DNA of 64,000 nucleotides from Hebobacterum sp964559435 (GTDB lineage: Bacteria; Armatimonadota; Hebobacteria; Hebobacterales; Hebobacteraceae): contig CAZLHI010000009.1 of NCBI GenBank assembly GCA_964559435.1, positions 42,030-106,029 of the forward strand. The letters run 5' to 3'. A program made the position numbers and the translations under genes. Below the pieces are notes generated by a model. The model worked only from the letters and a program-made list of their open reading frames with translations. It was not told where the DNA came from and made no database searches. Below, piece after piece: positions 52,876 to 61,372 of the stretch. The first letter of the stretch is position 1. Each line of letters starts with the position of its first letter.

Positions 52876-52908
52876 CGGGCGGAGCCCCCACTCTGGGCGC
52901 TCCGCCCG
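52876..52908 (+). terminator. GC-rich terminator-like hairpin
   Basis: CGGGCGGAGC (52876-52885) pairs perfectly with GCTCCGCCCG (52899-52908) around a 13-base loop and is followed by CTTCTC. It is the second of two stem-loops behind the prepilin gene. From here to 53163 I see no gene. Confidence 0.55.
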
Positions 52909-53163
52909 CTTCTCGGCCGTTCCCGAATCCGCGCGCTGAGCCCCCTGCAAGGCAAGCGCGTCGGTACGCGCCCACGCCAACTCGGCCGTCTGTGTTCACG
53001 TATCTCCCAGAAGGCACCGTCTGTCAATAGGTTGGGCTTCGCTGTGAGGCCGCTGTTTTGCTGGGACCCCACTCGTGGCGACTGCGCGAATCGAGTCGCC
53101 CTTCCTTCGCCTGCTTCAAGCTGAGTGGCCGCCAGGGCAGGTAAGCGCTAATCGAGGACTAGG

Positions 53164-53192
53164 TTGACAGATGGCGAGTGCGATGAGAGAAT
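53164..53192 (+). promoter_or_regulatory. Sigma-70-type promoter for the metVF operon
   Basis: TTGACA (53164-53169) matches the -35 consensus perfectly; GAGAAT (53187-53192) follows after 17 bases and matches four of six -10 positions. Transcription would begin near 53199, which favours ATG 53233 over the upstream TTG at 53164 as the start of the first gene. Confidence 0.55.
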
Positions 53193-53232
53193 GGGTCACT
53201 CCGGGACTCAGACTGACACGCAAGAGGCGTCG

Positions 53233-55308
53233 ATGGATACCCGGGCCGCGCGCGAGGCCCCTTGTTTAGTCGCCTGCCCCGTGCATACGGATACTCGCCT
53301 CATGGTCGAGCGCGTCCTCGAAGGGCGCTATGAGGAGGCGCTCGACCTGCTGCTGGAGGCGAACCCCTTCACCTCCGTCTGCGGTCGAATCTGCCACCAT
53401 CCCTGCGAGGAGAGCTGCCGGCGCCGCAAGGTCGATGCGCCCGTCGGCCTGCGTCCGCTGAAGCGCTTCATCGTCGAGGGCACCCGTGAATACCGCTTGC
53501 GCCGACGGGGCACGGTCGAGCGCAGCCGCAAGGAGAGCGTTGCCGTTGTCGGAGCTGGCCCCGCAGGCTTGACGGCTGCCCACGACCTGGCCCGTGCAGG
53601 CTTCGGCGTCGTGGTCTTTGACAGCGCGGACGAGCCCGGCGGGATGTTGGGCACGACCATTCCCCGCTACCGCCTCCCCTACGACGTGCTGCGGGAGGAC
53701 ATCGATGACATTCTCGCCCTGGGCGTAGAGCTGCGCACCACGTGTACTATCGGCTCGGATACCTCCCTCAATGATCTGCAGCGCGAGTTCCGGGCAACGC
53801 TTCTTGCCACCGGCCTGAGCGAAAGCCGCACCTTGGGCGTTCCCGGCATCGACAGCCATGGCGTGCTGCTCGCGCTCCCCGTGCTGCGAGCGGTGGCCCT
53901 GGGTGAGCGACCGCCTCTCGGTGAGCGCGTGGTCGTCATCGGCGGGGGTAATGTCGCCATCGATGTCGCGCGGTGTGCGCGGCGGCTGGGGGCCGCCGAG
54001 GCCACAATGGCTTCCCTCGAGGCGCGCGAGGAGATGCCGGCCTGGGAGTGGGAGATCGAGGAGGGGCTGGAGGAGGGCGTCAGGCTGGCGACCTCCTGGG
54101 GGCCGCGAGCGGTCCTGAGCGAAGACGGGAGGGTGACGGGCGTTGAGTTGCGCCGCTGCGTCCGCGTGTTCGACGACGAGGGCAACTTCAGCCCGGCCTT
54201 CGACGAGGACAAGACTTGCCATCTCGTTGCTGACACGGTCGTGCTGGCCATCGGCCAGGCGGCGGACTTGACCTGTCTGAAGGGCTCCGGCGTCAAGACC
54301 GCGAGTGGTGGTCAGCTTGAGTACGATCCGGAGACGATGACGACGTCAGAGCGCGGTGTCTTCGCGTGCGGGGAGGTGAGTACGGGGCCCGGCGCGGCGG
54401 TCGAGGCCGTAGCCGATGGTCACCGCGCGGCGCGTGCAATCCACCACTTCCTCGACACGGGGGAGTGCCTGAAGCAGGCGCCGAGAGAAGAGCTCCCGAC
54501 GATCGGTGACCTGCCCGATGAGACAATAGAGCGGATTAAGCAGCGCGCGCGCGTGGAGGTGGGACGCTCACCCGGAGAAGAGCGGGTGCGCGATTTCTCG
54601 GAGGTCGAGCGGGGCTTCACCGAAGCGGAGGCGCGCGCGGAGGCGCAGCGTTGCCTTGCATGCACGACGGGAGCCTTCGTGGATGAGGAGCGCTGTGCCG
54701 GCTGTCTGACATGCGTACGGATATGCCCTTTCGAAGTCGCGACCGTGACCAAAACCGCGTCGATGCCCGAGGAGAAGTGCCAGGCCTGCGGTCTGTGCGC
54801 TGCTGTCTGCCCGGCCGCTGCGATTGCCCTCAAGCGGTTCGGGGCCGAGCACATCCAGCGGGATCTGAGCCGCCTGCTGTCCGCGAGAGAGAAGGCCTCC
54901 CCGGCTGCGCTCATCGTGTCCTACTGCTGCCTGTTCGAGACCACCAGCCGCAAGTTCCTCGAAGAGAACCCCGAAGACGTGCAGAAGACGGGCGTCGCCC
55001 AGGTGTTGGTGCCATGTGTCGGGCGGCTGAGCGTACCGGACATGCTGGCCCCCTTCGAGCAGGGCGCGGATGGCGTCTCGATCATCGCGTGTGCGGAGGG
55101 CGAGTGCCTGTACCCAACCGCGGAGGAGCGGCTGGGCGCGAGAGTGGAGGAGGCCAAGCGCGTACTAGAGGAGATAGGGCTGAGCGGGGAGCGGATAGAG
55201 TTGTGGCGCACGAAGGAGTCCGCGGAGGTCTCGTGGACAGCGTTCTGGGCTATCTCCCGGCGGAAGCTCGCGGGCATCGGCGCGGAGGAGCAAGGCAAGA
55301 AGACATGA
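53233..55308 (+). CDS. Fused NAD(P)H flavoprotein, two-cluster ferredoxin and MvhD-like domain
   Basis: 691 residues. (a) 1-85: GltD/DPYD-type N-terminal Fe-S domain with CLVACPVHTD and CGRICHHPCEESC. (b) About 100-430: FAD/NAD(P) domains with VVGAGPAGLTAA, VIGGGNVAIDVA and ACGEVSTGPGAAVEAVADG. (c) 488-530: two [4Fe-4S] motifs CAGCLTCVRICP and CQACGLCAAVCP. (d) About 555-675: an MvhD/FlpD-like iron-sulfur domain (YCCLFETTSRKF, VLVPCVGRLS, GADGVSIIACAEGECLY). It is probably the electron-input subunit for the downstream MetV/MetF, taking electrons from NAD(P)H and/or ferredoxin. In Moorella-type acetogens separate HdrABC and MvhD proteins accompany MetVF; here the roles look compressed into one chain. 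ATG overlaps with metV show coupling. The electron path is inference. Confidence 0.85.
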   Translation: MDTRAAREAPCLVACPVHTDTRLMVERVLEGRYEEALDLLLEANPFTSVCGRICHHPCEESCRRRKVDAPVGLRPLKRFIVEGTREYRLRRRGTVERSRKESVAVVGAGPAGLTAAHDLARAGFGVVVFDSADEPGGMLGTTIPRYRLPYDVLREDIDDILALGVELRTTCTIGSDTSLNDLQREFRATLLATGLSESRTLGVPGIDSHGVLLALPVLRAVALGERPPLGERVVVIGGGNVAIDVARCARRLGAAEATMASLEAREEMPAWEWEIEEGLEEGVRLATSWGPRAVLSEDGRVTGVELRRCVRVFDDEGNFSPAFDEDKTCHLVADTVVLAIGQAADLTCLKGSGVKTASGGQLEYDPETMTTSERGVFACGEVSTGPGAAVEAVADGHRAARAIHHFLDTGECLKQAPREELPTIGDLPDETIERIKQRARVEVGRSPGEERVRDFSEVERGFTEAEARAEAQRCLACTTGAFVDEERCAGCLTCVRICPFEVATVTKTASMPEEKCQACGLCAAVCPAAAIALKRFGAEHIQRDLSRLLSAREKASPAALIVSYCCLFETTSRKFLEENPEDVQKTGVAQVLVPCVGRLSVPDMLAPFEQGADGVSIIACAEGECLYPTAEERLGARVEEAKRVLEEIGLSGERIELWRTKESAEVSWTAFWAISRRKLAGIGAEEQGKKT

Positions 55309-56018
55309 TCGTAGCGGAGAGGAAGCCCCTCGGCGAGATCATCGGGTTCATAGAGGACTTCAAACGCGTGCTCGTCATAGGATGTGGCGGGTGTGCCACG
55401 GTGTGTCTGGCGGGCGGCGAGACCGAGACCAAGATCGTGGGATCGGCCTTGCGGATCGCCGCGGGGAAGGCGGGCCGAGAGCAAGAGGTGTTGGAAGACT
55501 GCGTGACGCGGCAATGCGAGCCGGAGTTCGTCGAAGCGGTGCCAGCGCGCGCGAGAGATGAGAACCTAGAGGCCGTGCTGTCGTTGGCCTGCGGTGTGGG
55601 GGTGAACTTCCTCGCGGAGAGGCTGGGCGAGGTGCCTGTCTTCCCGGGGCTCAACACGAAGTTCCTGGGCGCGACCGCGGAGCCCGGTGTGTGGGTGGAG
55701 ATGTGCGCCGGCTGCGGGAACTGCGTGCTGCATTTGACCGGCGGGATCTGCCCGGTTGCGCGCTGCTCGAAGTCCATGCTGAACGGCCCGTGTGGAGGCA
55801 GCAACGACGGCAAGTGTGAGATCAGCCCGGATGTGGACTGCGGATGGGAGTTGATTATCCGCCGCATGGAGAGGCTGGGTACCCTCGACAAGCTGACGGA
55901 GATCGTGCCGCCGAGGGACTGGTCGAGCTCGCCTCATGGCGGGCCGCGTCGGGTGGTGCGTGAGGATCTGCGTCAGTTGGCGGCGGAGGCGGAAGAGGAG
56001 AGGGCGACCGCGGCATGA
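55305..56018 (+). CDS. metV: MetV-like zinc/Fe-S subunit of methylene-THF reductase
   Basis: 237 residues of the MTHFR C-terminal-domain family (PF12225 type). It has VLVIGCGGCATVCLAGG near the N-terminus, then CAGCGNCVLHLTGGICPVAR and LNGPCGGSNDGKCE with CGWELIIRRM, the cysteine pattern that binds Fe-S and zinc in MetV. It links the electron donor to MetF. ATG 55305 overlaps the upstream stop and its own stop overlaps metF, so the three proteins are probably made in equal amounts. Confidence 0.92.
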   Translation: MIVAERKPLGEIIGFIEDFKRVLVIGCGGCATVCLAGGETETKIVGSALRIAAGKAGREQEVLEDCVTRQCEPEFVEAVPARARDENLEAVLSLACGVGVNFLAERLGEVPVFPGLNTKFLGATAEPGVWVEMCAGCGNCVLHLTGGICPVARCSKSMLNGPCGGSNDGKCEISPDVDCGWELIIRRMERLGTLDKLTEIVPPRDWSSSPHGGPRRVVREDLRQLAAEAEEERATAA

Positions 56019-56998
56019 AGAGCGGCAGCAACCTGGAGCGAGTGCTGGAGGCAGGTCACTTCGCCGTGACCGCGGAGATCGGACCGCCGATGGACTGCAA
56101 CGGCGACGTGGTGCTGGAGAAGGCGCGGCTGCTCCGGGGGTATGCCGATGCCTTCAACATCACCGATTGCCAGACAGCCGTGGTCAGGATGTCGAGCATC
56201 GCCTCCGCGGTGCTGGTGATGCGCGAGGGACTGGAACCAGTGATGCAGATGACCTGCCGGGACCGGAACCGGATCGCCATACAGGCTGACATGCTGGGCG
56301 CCGCGGCCTTGGGCATCCGCAACTGCCTGTGCATCGCCGGGGACCATCAGTCCTTCGGCGCCGCCGGCAAGCTGAAGGGGCACCCGGGCGCGAAGAACGT
56401 GTACGATGTGGACTCGATCCAACTGGTCGCCATCCTGAAGGGGCTGCGGGACGAGGGCCGGCAGCAGGGAGGAGACGAGATCGAGAAGAGGCCGCCGCTC
56501 TGGGTCGGCGCGGTGTGGACGCCGATGGGCGACCCGATCGAGTTTCGGCCTTCTCGGCTGGCAAAGAAGGTCGCGGCGGGCGCGGACTTCATCCAGACCC
56601 AGGGCATCTATGACATGCAGCTGTTCCGCCAGCAGATGAAGCAGGTGCGAGACATGGGACTCCATGAGAAGACGGCCATCCTTGCAGGGATCATCGTGCC
56701 GAGGAACCTGGGGATGCTGCGGTACATGGATGCCGCCGTTGCTGGCGTGAGTGTGCCGCGGGAGCTGATGGAGAGGATGTCTGCCGCGCGGGAGGCGGCC
56801 GGCGAGGACAAGGCCCAGGCGCGGCGGAACCAGGAGGAAGAGGGCACCAAGATCGCGGTGGAGCTGATCGAGCAAGCGCGGGAGACCGAAGGCGTCCGCG
56901 GCGCGCACATCCAGGCGATTGAGTGGGAGCCCAAGGTGCCGGAGATTGTGGAGCGAGCAGGGCTGCTGCCGAGGCCGGTGCTGTCGGCGGAGGCGTGA
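56015..56998 (+). CDS. metF: Methylenetetrahydrofolate reductase
   Basis: 327 residues with the FAD-binding TIM barrel: FAVTAEIGPPMDCNGD (catalytic Glu region), YADAFNITDCQTAVVRMSS, MQMTCRDRNRIAIQADML, CLCIAGDH, and ADFIQTQGIYD with the folate-site Gln. It reduces 5,10-methylene-THF to 5-methyl-THF, for methionine synthesis or the methyl branch of the Wood-Ljungdahl pathway. The type fused to or paired with MetV takes electrons from a protein partner and not directly from NAD(P)H. Codes immediately after metV, overlapping by four bases. Confidence 0.95.
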   Translation: MKSGSNLERVLEAGHFAVTAEIGPPMDCNGDVVLEKARLLRGYADAFNITDCQTAVVRMSSIASAVLVMREGLEPVMQMTCRDRNRIAIQADMLGAAALGIRNCLCIAGDHQSFGAAGKLKGHPGAKNVYDVDSIQLVAILKGLRDEGRQQGGDEIEKRPPLWVGAVWTPMGDPIEFRPSRLAKKVAAGADFIQTQGIYDMQLFRQQMKQVRDMGLHEKTAILAGIIVPRNLGMLRYMDAAVAGVSVPRELMERMSAAREAAGEDKAQARRNQEEEGTKIAVELIEQARETEGVRGAHIQAIEWEPKVPEIVERAGLLPRPVLSAEA

Positions 56999-57041
56999 CG
57001 CCCGGGCGGAACCGTAGCACGACTCCAAGCGGAGGCTGGCC

Positions 57042-57431
57042 ATGGGAGAAGCAAAGAAGAAAGTTCTTGTCGTGGACGATGACCAGGACGACCTCAAGAT
57101 GATCTCCATGATCCTCGAGCCTGAGGGATATGAGGTCGTGACTGCCGAGAACGGGATCGAGGCACTGAAGAAGGTGGAATCCGAGGACCCGGATCTGATT
57201 CTGTTGGACGTGATGATGCCGGAGCTCAACGGGTTTGCAGCGTGCGACAAGCTGAAGTCGTCCCCGGAAAGCCAAGGTATCCCAATAGTGCTGCTGACCG
57301 GGGTGGCCAAGCAAATCACGAAGACCAAGTATCCAATCGACGGAGTCCTGAGAGCCCAGGCCGAGGAGTATCTCGAGAAGCCAGTTGATCCGGAGGAATT
57401 GCTGAGGGTTGTCGCCGGTTTCCTGAGCTGA
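57042..57431 (+). CDS. Single-domain response regulator
   Basis: 129 residues: one receiver domain with acidic pocket VVDDDQDD, phosphoacceptor Asp56 in LILLDVMMPELNG, Thr in VLLTG and Lys in EYLEKPVDPEEL. No output domain. It lies 43 bases after metF and 71 bases before a histidine kinase on the same strand, so it is probably the kinase's partner and may relay the signal to another protein. Confidence 0.92.
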   Translation: MGEAKKKVLVVDDDQDDLKMISMILEPEGYEVVTAENGIEALKKVESEDPDLILLDVMMPELNGFAACDKLKSSPESQGIPIVLLTGVAKQITKTKYPIDGVLRAQAEEYLEKPVDPEELLRVVAGFLS

Positions 57432-57502
57432 CGTGTTTCGGCCCGGAAGAAGCCGCGGGCGGGGAAAGACCGGTGTGAGGTAGAGCTGCAGGCAGCGGTT
57501 CC

Positions 57503-59008
57503 ATGGCGAGCACACAGAAGGCTAACTGCTGGGATGTGATGGCCTGCGATTACGGCCCGGCTTGCTCAGAGCCGTGCCCAGCAGTCCTCGACGTAACATC
57601 GACCGGCGTCAACGGCGGGGTGAACGCGGGGCGTATCTGCTGGACGGTACCCGGCACCCTCTGCTTCGGCGAGCCCCAGGGGGACTTCGTAGACAAACAG
57701 GAGACTTGCCTCGCCTGTCGCTTCTTCCTGCAGGTCCGGGACGAGGAAGGGCAGGACTTCCGCTTCGTGAAACTGGCCCAGGGCATCCGGGACGCGGAGA
57801 TCCTGCACGCGCGGATCACCCAGGTGGAGTCTCTGATGGGCATCCGCGACCGGCTTCGGGCCAGATTCAACCTCGACGCCGTCATCGCGGAAACCGTAAG
57901 GCAAGCGCGCATTCTGACACAAGCGCAGCGAAGCCTCGTTCTGCTGCTTCGGGGCAGTCCCCCGCGCCTCCACGGTGAGTTCACGCTGCGCGGGAGAGCG
58001 GTGCGGGTGGACATTCCCTTCGATGAGAGCAGCGCGGTGGGGTACGCTGCCGTCAACGACCAGACGGTGAACGTCAAGAACCCGTACCAAGCGCCAGTTC
58101 AGCAGGACGATGTGCCGTTCAACCAGGCCTTCGACGAGGCCTGCCACTGCCGGACGGACTCCCTCTTGGCTGTGCCGGTGCACGATTCGGAAGGCCGCGT
58201 GCTGGGTGTGATCACGGCCGCGAACAGCGAGAAGGGAGCCTTCTCCCAGGACGACCAGTGGTTCATGCGACGCTATGCCGTCGAAGTCGGATTGGCGATC
58301 GAGAAGGCGCGGCTGCTGCAGGAGGCAACGGCCGCGGGGCGCATGGCATCCATCAGCGAGTCCCTGGCCGGGCTCTCTCACTTCCTCAAGGATGTTGCTC
58401 ACGCTTTGACCGGGACCTCTTTCATCATCCGACGGGCCATCGAACGCGGCCGGATGGATGATGTCAGGACCGCCTGGGAGATCCTCGACCGGCACGTCAA
58501 GCGGCTCGTCGATCTGTGCAAAGACGTGCTCACCTACGACCCGGAGCGGCCGGATGAGATCTGCCCGGGCAACCTGAACGACACCGTCGCCGATGCGGTC
58601 AGCCTTCTCCAGGCCGAAGCGCGGACGAGGGCCATTGAACTGACCACAGACCTCGGCCCCGGGCTGAACCGGTGGCCGCACAGCAAGCGGGGGATTTACC
58701 GCTGCGTGGTCAACTTGGTGGTCAACTCGTTCGACGCGTGCCTTCCAGGCGGAGGCCACATCGCGGTTGCCACACAGTGCCGCGGCGGACAGGCCGTCAT
58801 CCAGGTATCGGACGACGGTCAGGGCATGGACGCCGAGTCGAGGGAGCAGGTGCTGGAGGCGTTCAAGACCGGGAATAAGGCTCGAGGCTCCGGCCTCGGC
58901 CTGCCGACGGTAGTTGACATCGTGGAGCGCCACGGCGGCCGGGTCGAAGTCGACAGTGAGCCCGAGAGCGGATCGACCTTCACCGTCTTCCTGCCCGGAG
59001 TCGGCTGA
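57503..59008 (+). CDS. GAF histidine kinase with N-terminal two-CW-like cysteine domain
   Basis: 501 residues. Residues 1-85 contain NCWDVMACDYGPACSEPCPA, RICWTVPGTLCF and ETCLACRFF, a two-CW-like Cys-rich domain thought to sense redox or bind metal. A GAF domain (about 120-275) precedes the dimerisation helix with His293 in LSHFLKDVAHAL. The HATPase domain has NLVVNSFDAC (N box), VSDDGQGM (G1) and GSGLGLPTVVDIVERHGG (G2). There are no transmembrane helices, so it senses inside the cell. With the receiver gene upstream it forms a two-component pair next to the metVF operon, which may link its signal to one-carbon redox state; the signal is not known. Confidence 0.88.
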   Translation: MASTQKANCWDVMACDYGPACSEPCPAVLDVTSTGVNGGVNAGRICWTVPGTLCFGEPQGDFVDKQETCLACRFFLQVRDEEGQDFRFVKLAQGIRDAEILHARITQVESLMGIRDRLRARFNLDAVIAETVRQARILTQAQRSLVLLLRGSPPRLHGEFTLRGRAVRVDIPFDESSAVGYAAVNDQTVNVKNPYQAPVQQDDVPFNQAFDEACHCRTDSLLAVPVHDSEGRVLGVITAANSEKGAFSQDDQWFMRRYAVEVGLAIEKARLLQEATAAGRMASISESLAGLSHFLKDVAHALTGTSFIIRRAIERGRMDDVRTAWEILDRHVKRLVDLCKDVLTYDPERPDEICPGNLNDTVADAVSLLQAEARTRAIELTTDLGPGLNRWPHSKRGIYRCVVNLVVNSFDACLPGGGHIAVATQCRGGQAVIQVSDDGQGMDAESREQVLEAFKTGNKARGSGLGLPTVVDIVERHGGRVEVDSEPESGSTFTVFLPGVG

Positions 59009-59105
59009 CCCCCAATTGCGAGGGTCTGTCAGTATCAGTGGTCAACTGTCTTTGCGTTGCCGAACCCGGCAGGCCAATCACCAACGGCTTGCTCGTCTCG
59101 GCCGC

Positions 59106-59675
59106 TTACCCGGCCGCGAGTCTGCGCCCCAGCTGCCTGGCGCGCTCGAGCAGCTCCGGCTTGCCGGCAGCATCCCCGGGCCCCCCGAGGCCGCTCTCGG
59201 CCAGCTGGCCGACTATCTCCACATTCAGGTCACGGAACACGCTGGCGATGTAGTCAGCGTTCCGCCTCGGCGTCTCTTGCTCGGCATCGGCTTGCACCAC
59301 GATCACGGCGCCGCGCCGCTTCCCCTCCAGGCCTAGATGCCAGCCGCCTTCCTCTGTGTAGAAGGCGTACAGCCGATCGATCACGCGCTTGAGCGGAGCC
59401 GCCACATTCCAGAAGTACACCGGACAGCCGAAGACCCAGGCCTCTGCACGCTTCAGGGCTTCGTAAATCTCTTGCATGTCATCTTGCAGGATGCAGCCTG
59501 CCTGCGCGCTCTCCAGACACGAGCGATCAGCGTCACAGTCCCCGATGTTCATCGCTGCCGGGTCAAAGCGAGTGGTCGTTGCGCCGACTTCTCGCGCTCC
59601 CTCGAGCAGCGCCTCAATCAGTGTCGCGGTATTGCCGCTCTTCCGCGGGCTTCCGCAGATCGCCACGATTTCCAC
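59106..59675 (-). CDS. Flavodoxin-family NAD(P)H-dependent FMN oxidoreductase
   Basis: 189 residues from GTG 59675, preceded by AGGAGGAG. IVAICGSPRKSGNTATLIEA is the FMN phosphate loop, and EAWVFGCPVYFWNVAAPLKR the second FMN segment. Three Cys residues (DCDADRSCLESAQAGC) mirror the compact cluster site of iron-sulfur flavoproteins, but with altered spacing. It lies 87 bases downstream of the nitroreductase gene and probably shares its transcript. Confidence 0.88.
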   Translation of the reverse strand: MEIVAICGSPRKSGNTATLIEALLEGAREVGATTTRFDPAAMNIGDCDADRSCLESAQAGCILQDDMQEIYEALKRAEAWVFGCPVYFWNVAAPLKRVIDRLYAFYTEEGGWHLGLEGKRRGAVIVVQADAEQETPRRNADYIASVFRDLNVEIVGQLAESGLGGPGDAAGKPELLERARQLGRRLAAG

Positions 59676-59762
59676 GATCTCCTCCTGTTCCGGCCACCTC
59701 GCATCTGTCTTGTGTCTGCTGGAGACTGCTAGCGCGCGCCTGCCGAGTCTCCTCACGACGCG

Positions 59763-60257
59763 TTAGAACTTCTCCCAGTGCAGCACCTCCTCCAGGGGAC
59801 GCTTCTGCTTGCGCGCGGGCCGATCGGCTGGGTGGCCCACTGGGAGCAGACTCACCAGCCGGTAGCCCTCGGGCACTCCCAGCATTTGCCGGACCTTGTC
59901 TGCGTAACCCTTCTTGTCACCGGCCACCCAGCAAGCTCCCAGCCCAAGGGCAGTTGCTGCGAGCAGGATGTTCTCGGTGGCGGCACACCCGTCTTCGAGA
60001 TAGTACTTGGTGTCCTTGCAGAACACCGCGATGCAGGCCGGCGCCTCGGCGATGAACTTCCCATAATCAGTGGTGCCGGCGATGCGCGCCCTCATGTCAT
60101 CTTCGGTTACCACCACGAACTCCCACGGCTCCTTCCCCATGGCGGTGGGGGCCAGCCTACCGGAGTCTACCAGTTGGTCGAGAAGCTCGCGCTCCACCGG
60201 ATCCTGCCGGAACTTGCGCACACTCCTTCGCTCTCTGATGGCCTCCAGCATGTCCAT
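59763..60257 (-). CDS. Nitroreductase-family flavoprotein
   Basis: 164 residues: MLEAIRERRSVRKFRQDPVE (FMN-binding Arg/Ser segment), GRLAPTAMGKEPWEFVVV, the helix DGCAATENILLAATALGLGA and a C-terminal LLPVGHPADRPARKQKRP. It reduces quinone or nitro-type substrates, or acts as a flavin reductase, using NAD(P)H and FMN. GGGAGG precedes ATG 60257. It belongs to the short single-domain type. Confidence 0.92.
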   Translation of the reverse strand: MDMLEAIRERRSVRKFRQDPVERELLDQLVDSGRLAPTAMGKEPWEFVVVTEDDMRARIAGTTDYGKFIAEAPACIAVFCKDTKYYLEDGCAATENILLAATALGLGACWVAGDKKGYADKVRQMLGVPEGYRLVSLLPVGHPADRPARKQKRPLEEVLHWEKF

Positions 60258-60622
60258 GACGCCCTCCCGAGATGGCTCTTGTCAGTGCGCCTCCTTCGGC
60301 TCGCGCGCCGACATGCCTCCTTCTCTGACCGCCACAGAGGCACCCCGCCGCGGCCCTGCTGTAGGGCGGGCACATCGGAGATGCTGCGTAGCCTTGGCGA
60401 AGGAGCACCCGTGCCCGCCGGCCGTGAGCCGTTCTGTAGGGCGTGGATAACCCGAAGGGGAATCCCCGCCGCATGCTGTTATTCTGACGACGCCGCAGGC
60501 GGGGGAAGAATCTCGCCGTTCCCCTTACTCACCTTCTTCCCTTGACCGAGGTCGGTCGGTGTGGGAGGAGGTGAGGGGCGGGGGGGCAGGAGGCAAGTTC
60601 CCGCCCAACGAACGCTTGGGAG
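60258..60622. other. Intergenic region with repeated motif
   Basis: 365 bases between divergent genes. No gene is supported. It contains two copies of CTGTAGGGCG (60359 and 60434 areas) and a long-range inverted repeat listed separately. The last part, near 60565-60600, is a G-rich run. Confidence 0.55.
60365..60419. repeat. Inverted repeat around CTGTAGGGCGGGCAC
   Basis: GGCGGGCAC (60365-60373) and GTGCCCGCC (60411-60419) are perfect complements with 37 bases between. A related CTGTAGGGCG copy, followed by TGGATAACC, lies 70 bases on. Such GTAGGGCGGGCAC blocks look like a dispersed intergenic repeat. Confidence 0.45.
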
Positions 60623-61279
60623 ATGGGATACTCCGGCGGCCTGGGGGCCGGTAAGGGTTGGCATAGGCTGCAGTTCCTCGTGGCGTCGGTGGAGTTGGAG
60701 CAGCTGCTGCGCCGCTCCCTCCACCTGGTCATCACGAACCGCCGTGTGCCGCGGTCCTACCGCGAGAGCGCGATCGAGGAGTACTGCGCCGCTTACGAAG
60801 TCTACGTGGAGGCCATGCAGGGAGTTCGGCCCCTGAACTGGCGGGTGACCGGACCCGTGTACGTCGGCCTCGCTCACTCGCTCGACATCATCGGTGAGAA
60901 GGTCATCGACGCGACGTACAAACTGATGGAACCAGGGGAGCCGATCACGCAGCTGGCCCCGTTCGAGGTCTACTTCTCCCGAGGGACGGTCTCCACCGGC
61001 GTAGGTGGCTCGCCGGAGCGCTCTCTTGGCCTCGAGATGACGTACCCCAAAGTGGTCTTCTTCGAGCGGGAGGGGTACGAGCATCCCCGTGATGCCGCTA
61101 CGTACCCCGGCTTCGCCTTGTTGTGGGAGCTCAAGGCCGCCATTCACGCGCGCAGCTCTCCCTGCCGCATTCAATCAGCGGAGAAGGTGCATCGCACCAG
61201 GATTCGCCTCAGCCCTTCCATGCGGGAGGTGATGGCCTCCCATCCCGGCCTGGCAGCGCAGGGGTTGCGCGCGCTGTAA
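60623..61279 (+). CDS. Hypothetical protein
   Basis: 218 residues, no signal peptide. The protein is helical at the N-terminus (LVASVELEQLLRRSLHLVIT) and mixed thereafter (VTGPVYVGLAHSLDIIGEKV, MTYPKVVFFEREGY). No family is recognised. Composition and codon use are normal, which favours a real gene over the Arg/Pro-rich frames on the other strand. The ribosome-binding site is weak, so the start could lie further in, for example near residue 20. Confidence 0.6.
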   Translation: MGYSGGLGAGKGWHRLQFLVASVELEQLLRRSLHLVITNRRVPRSYRESAIEEYCAAYEVYVEAMQGVRPLNWRVTGPVYVGLAHSLDIIGEKVIDATYKLMEPGEPITQLAPFEVYFSRGTVSTGVGGSPERSLGLEMTYPKVVFFEREGYEHPRDAATYPGFALLWELKAAIHARSSPCRIQSAEKVHRTRIRLSPSMREVMASHPGLAAQGLRAL

Positions 61280-61315
61280 GCCAGACCGCCGCGAGGCACC
61301 TCCCACCCTCCCAGC

Positions 61316-61344
61316 TTGACCGGCAAGTGGGCGCGCCTTACAAT
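61316..61344 (+). promoter_or_regulatory. Near-consensus sigma-70 promoter
   Basis: TTGACC (61316-61321), 17-base spacer, TACAAT (61339-61344). Five of six bases match in each box. Transcription should start near 61351, with a leader of about 22 bases to ATG 61373. Confidence 0.65.
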
Positions 61345-61372
61345 CATGCATCCGTGCAGTGGGAGAGGCGCC

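Noticed and set aside
55973..57328. 451-residue reverse-strand frame across metF and the response regulator
   Set aside because: His/Arg/Leu-rich shadow; the forward frames are unambiguous.
57566..58933. 455-residue reverse-strand frame inside the histidine kinase gene
   Set aside because: No motif; antisense shadow of a gene with clear GAF and HATPase signatures.
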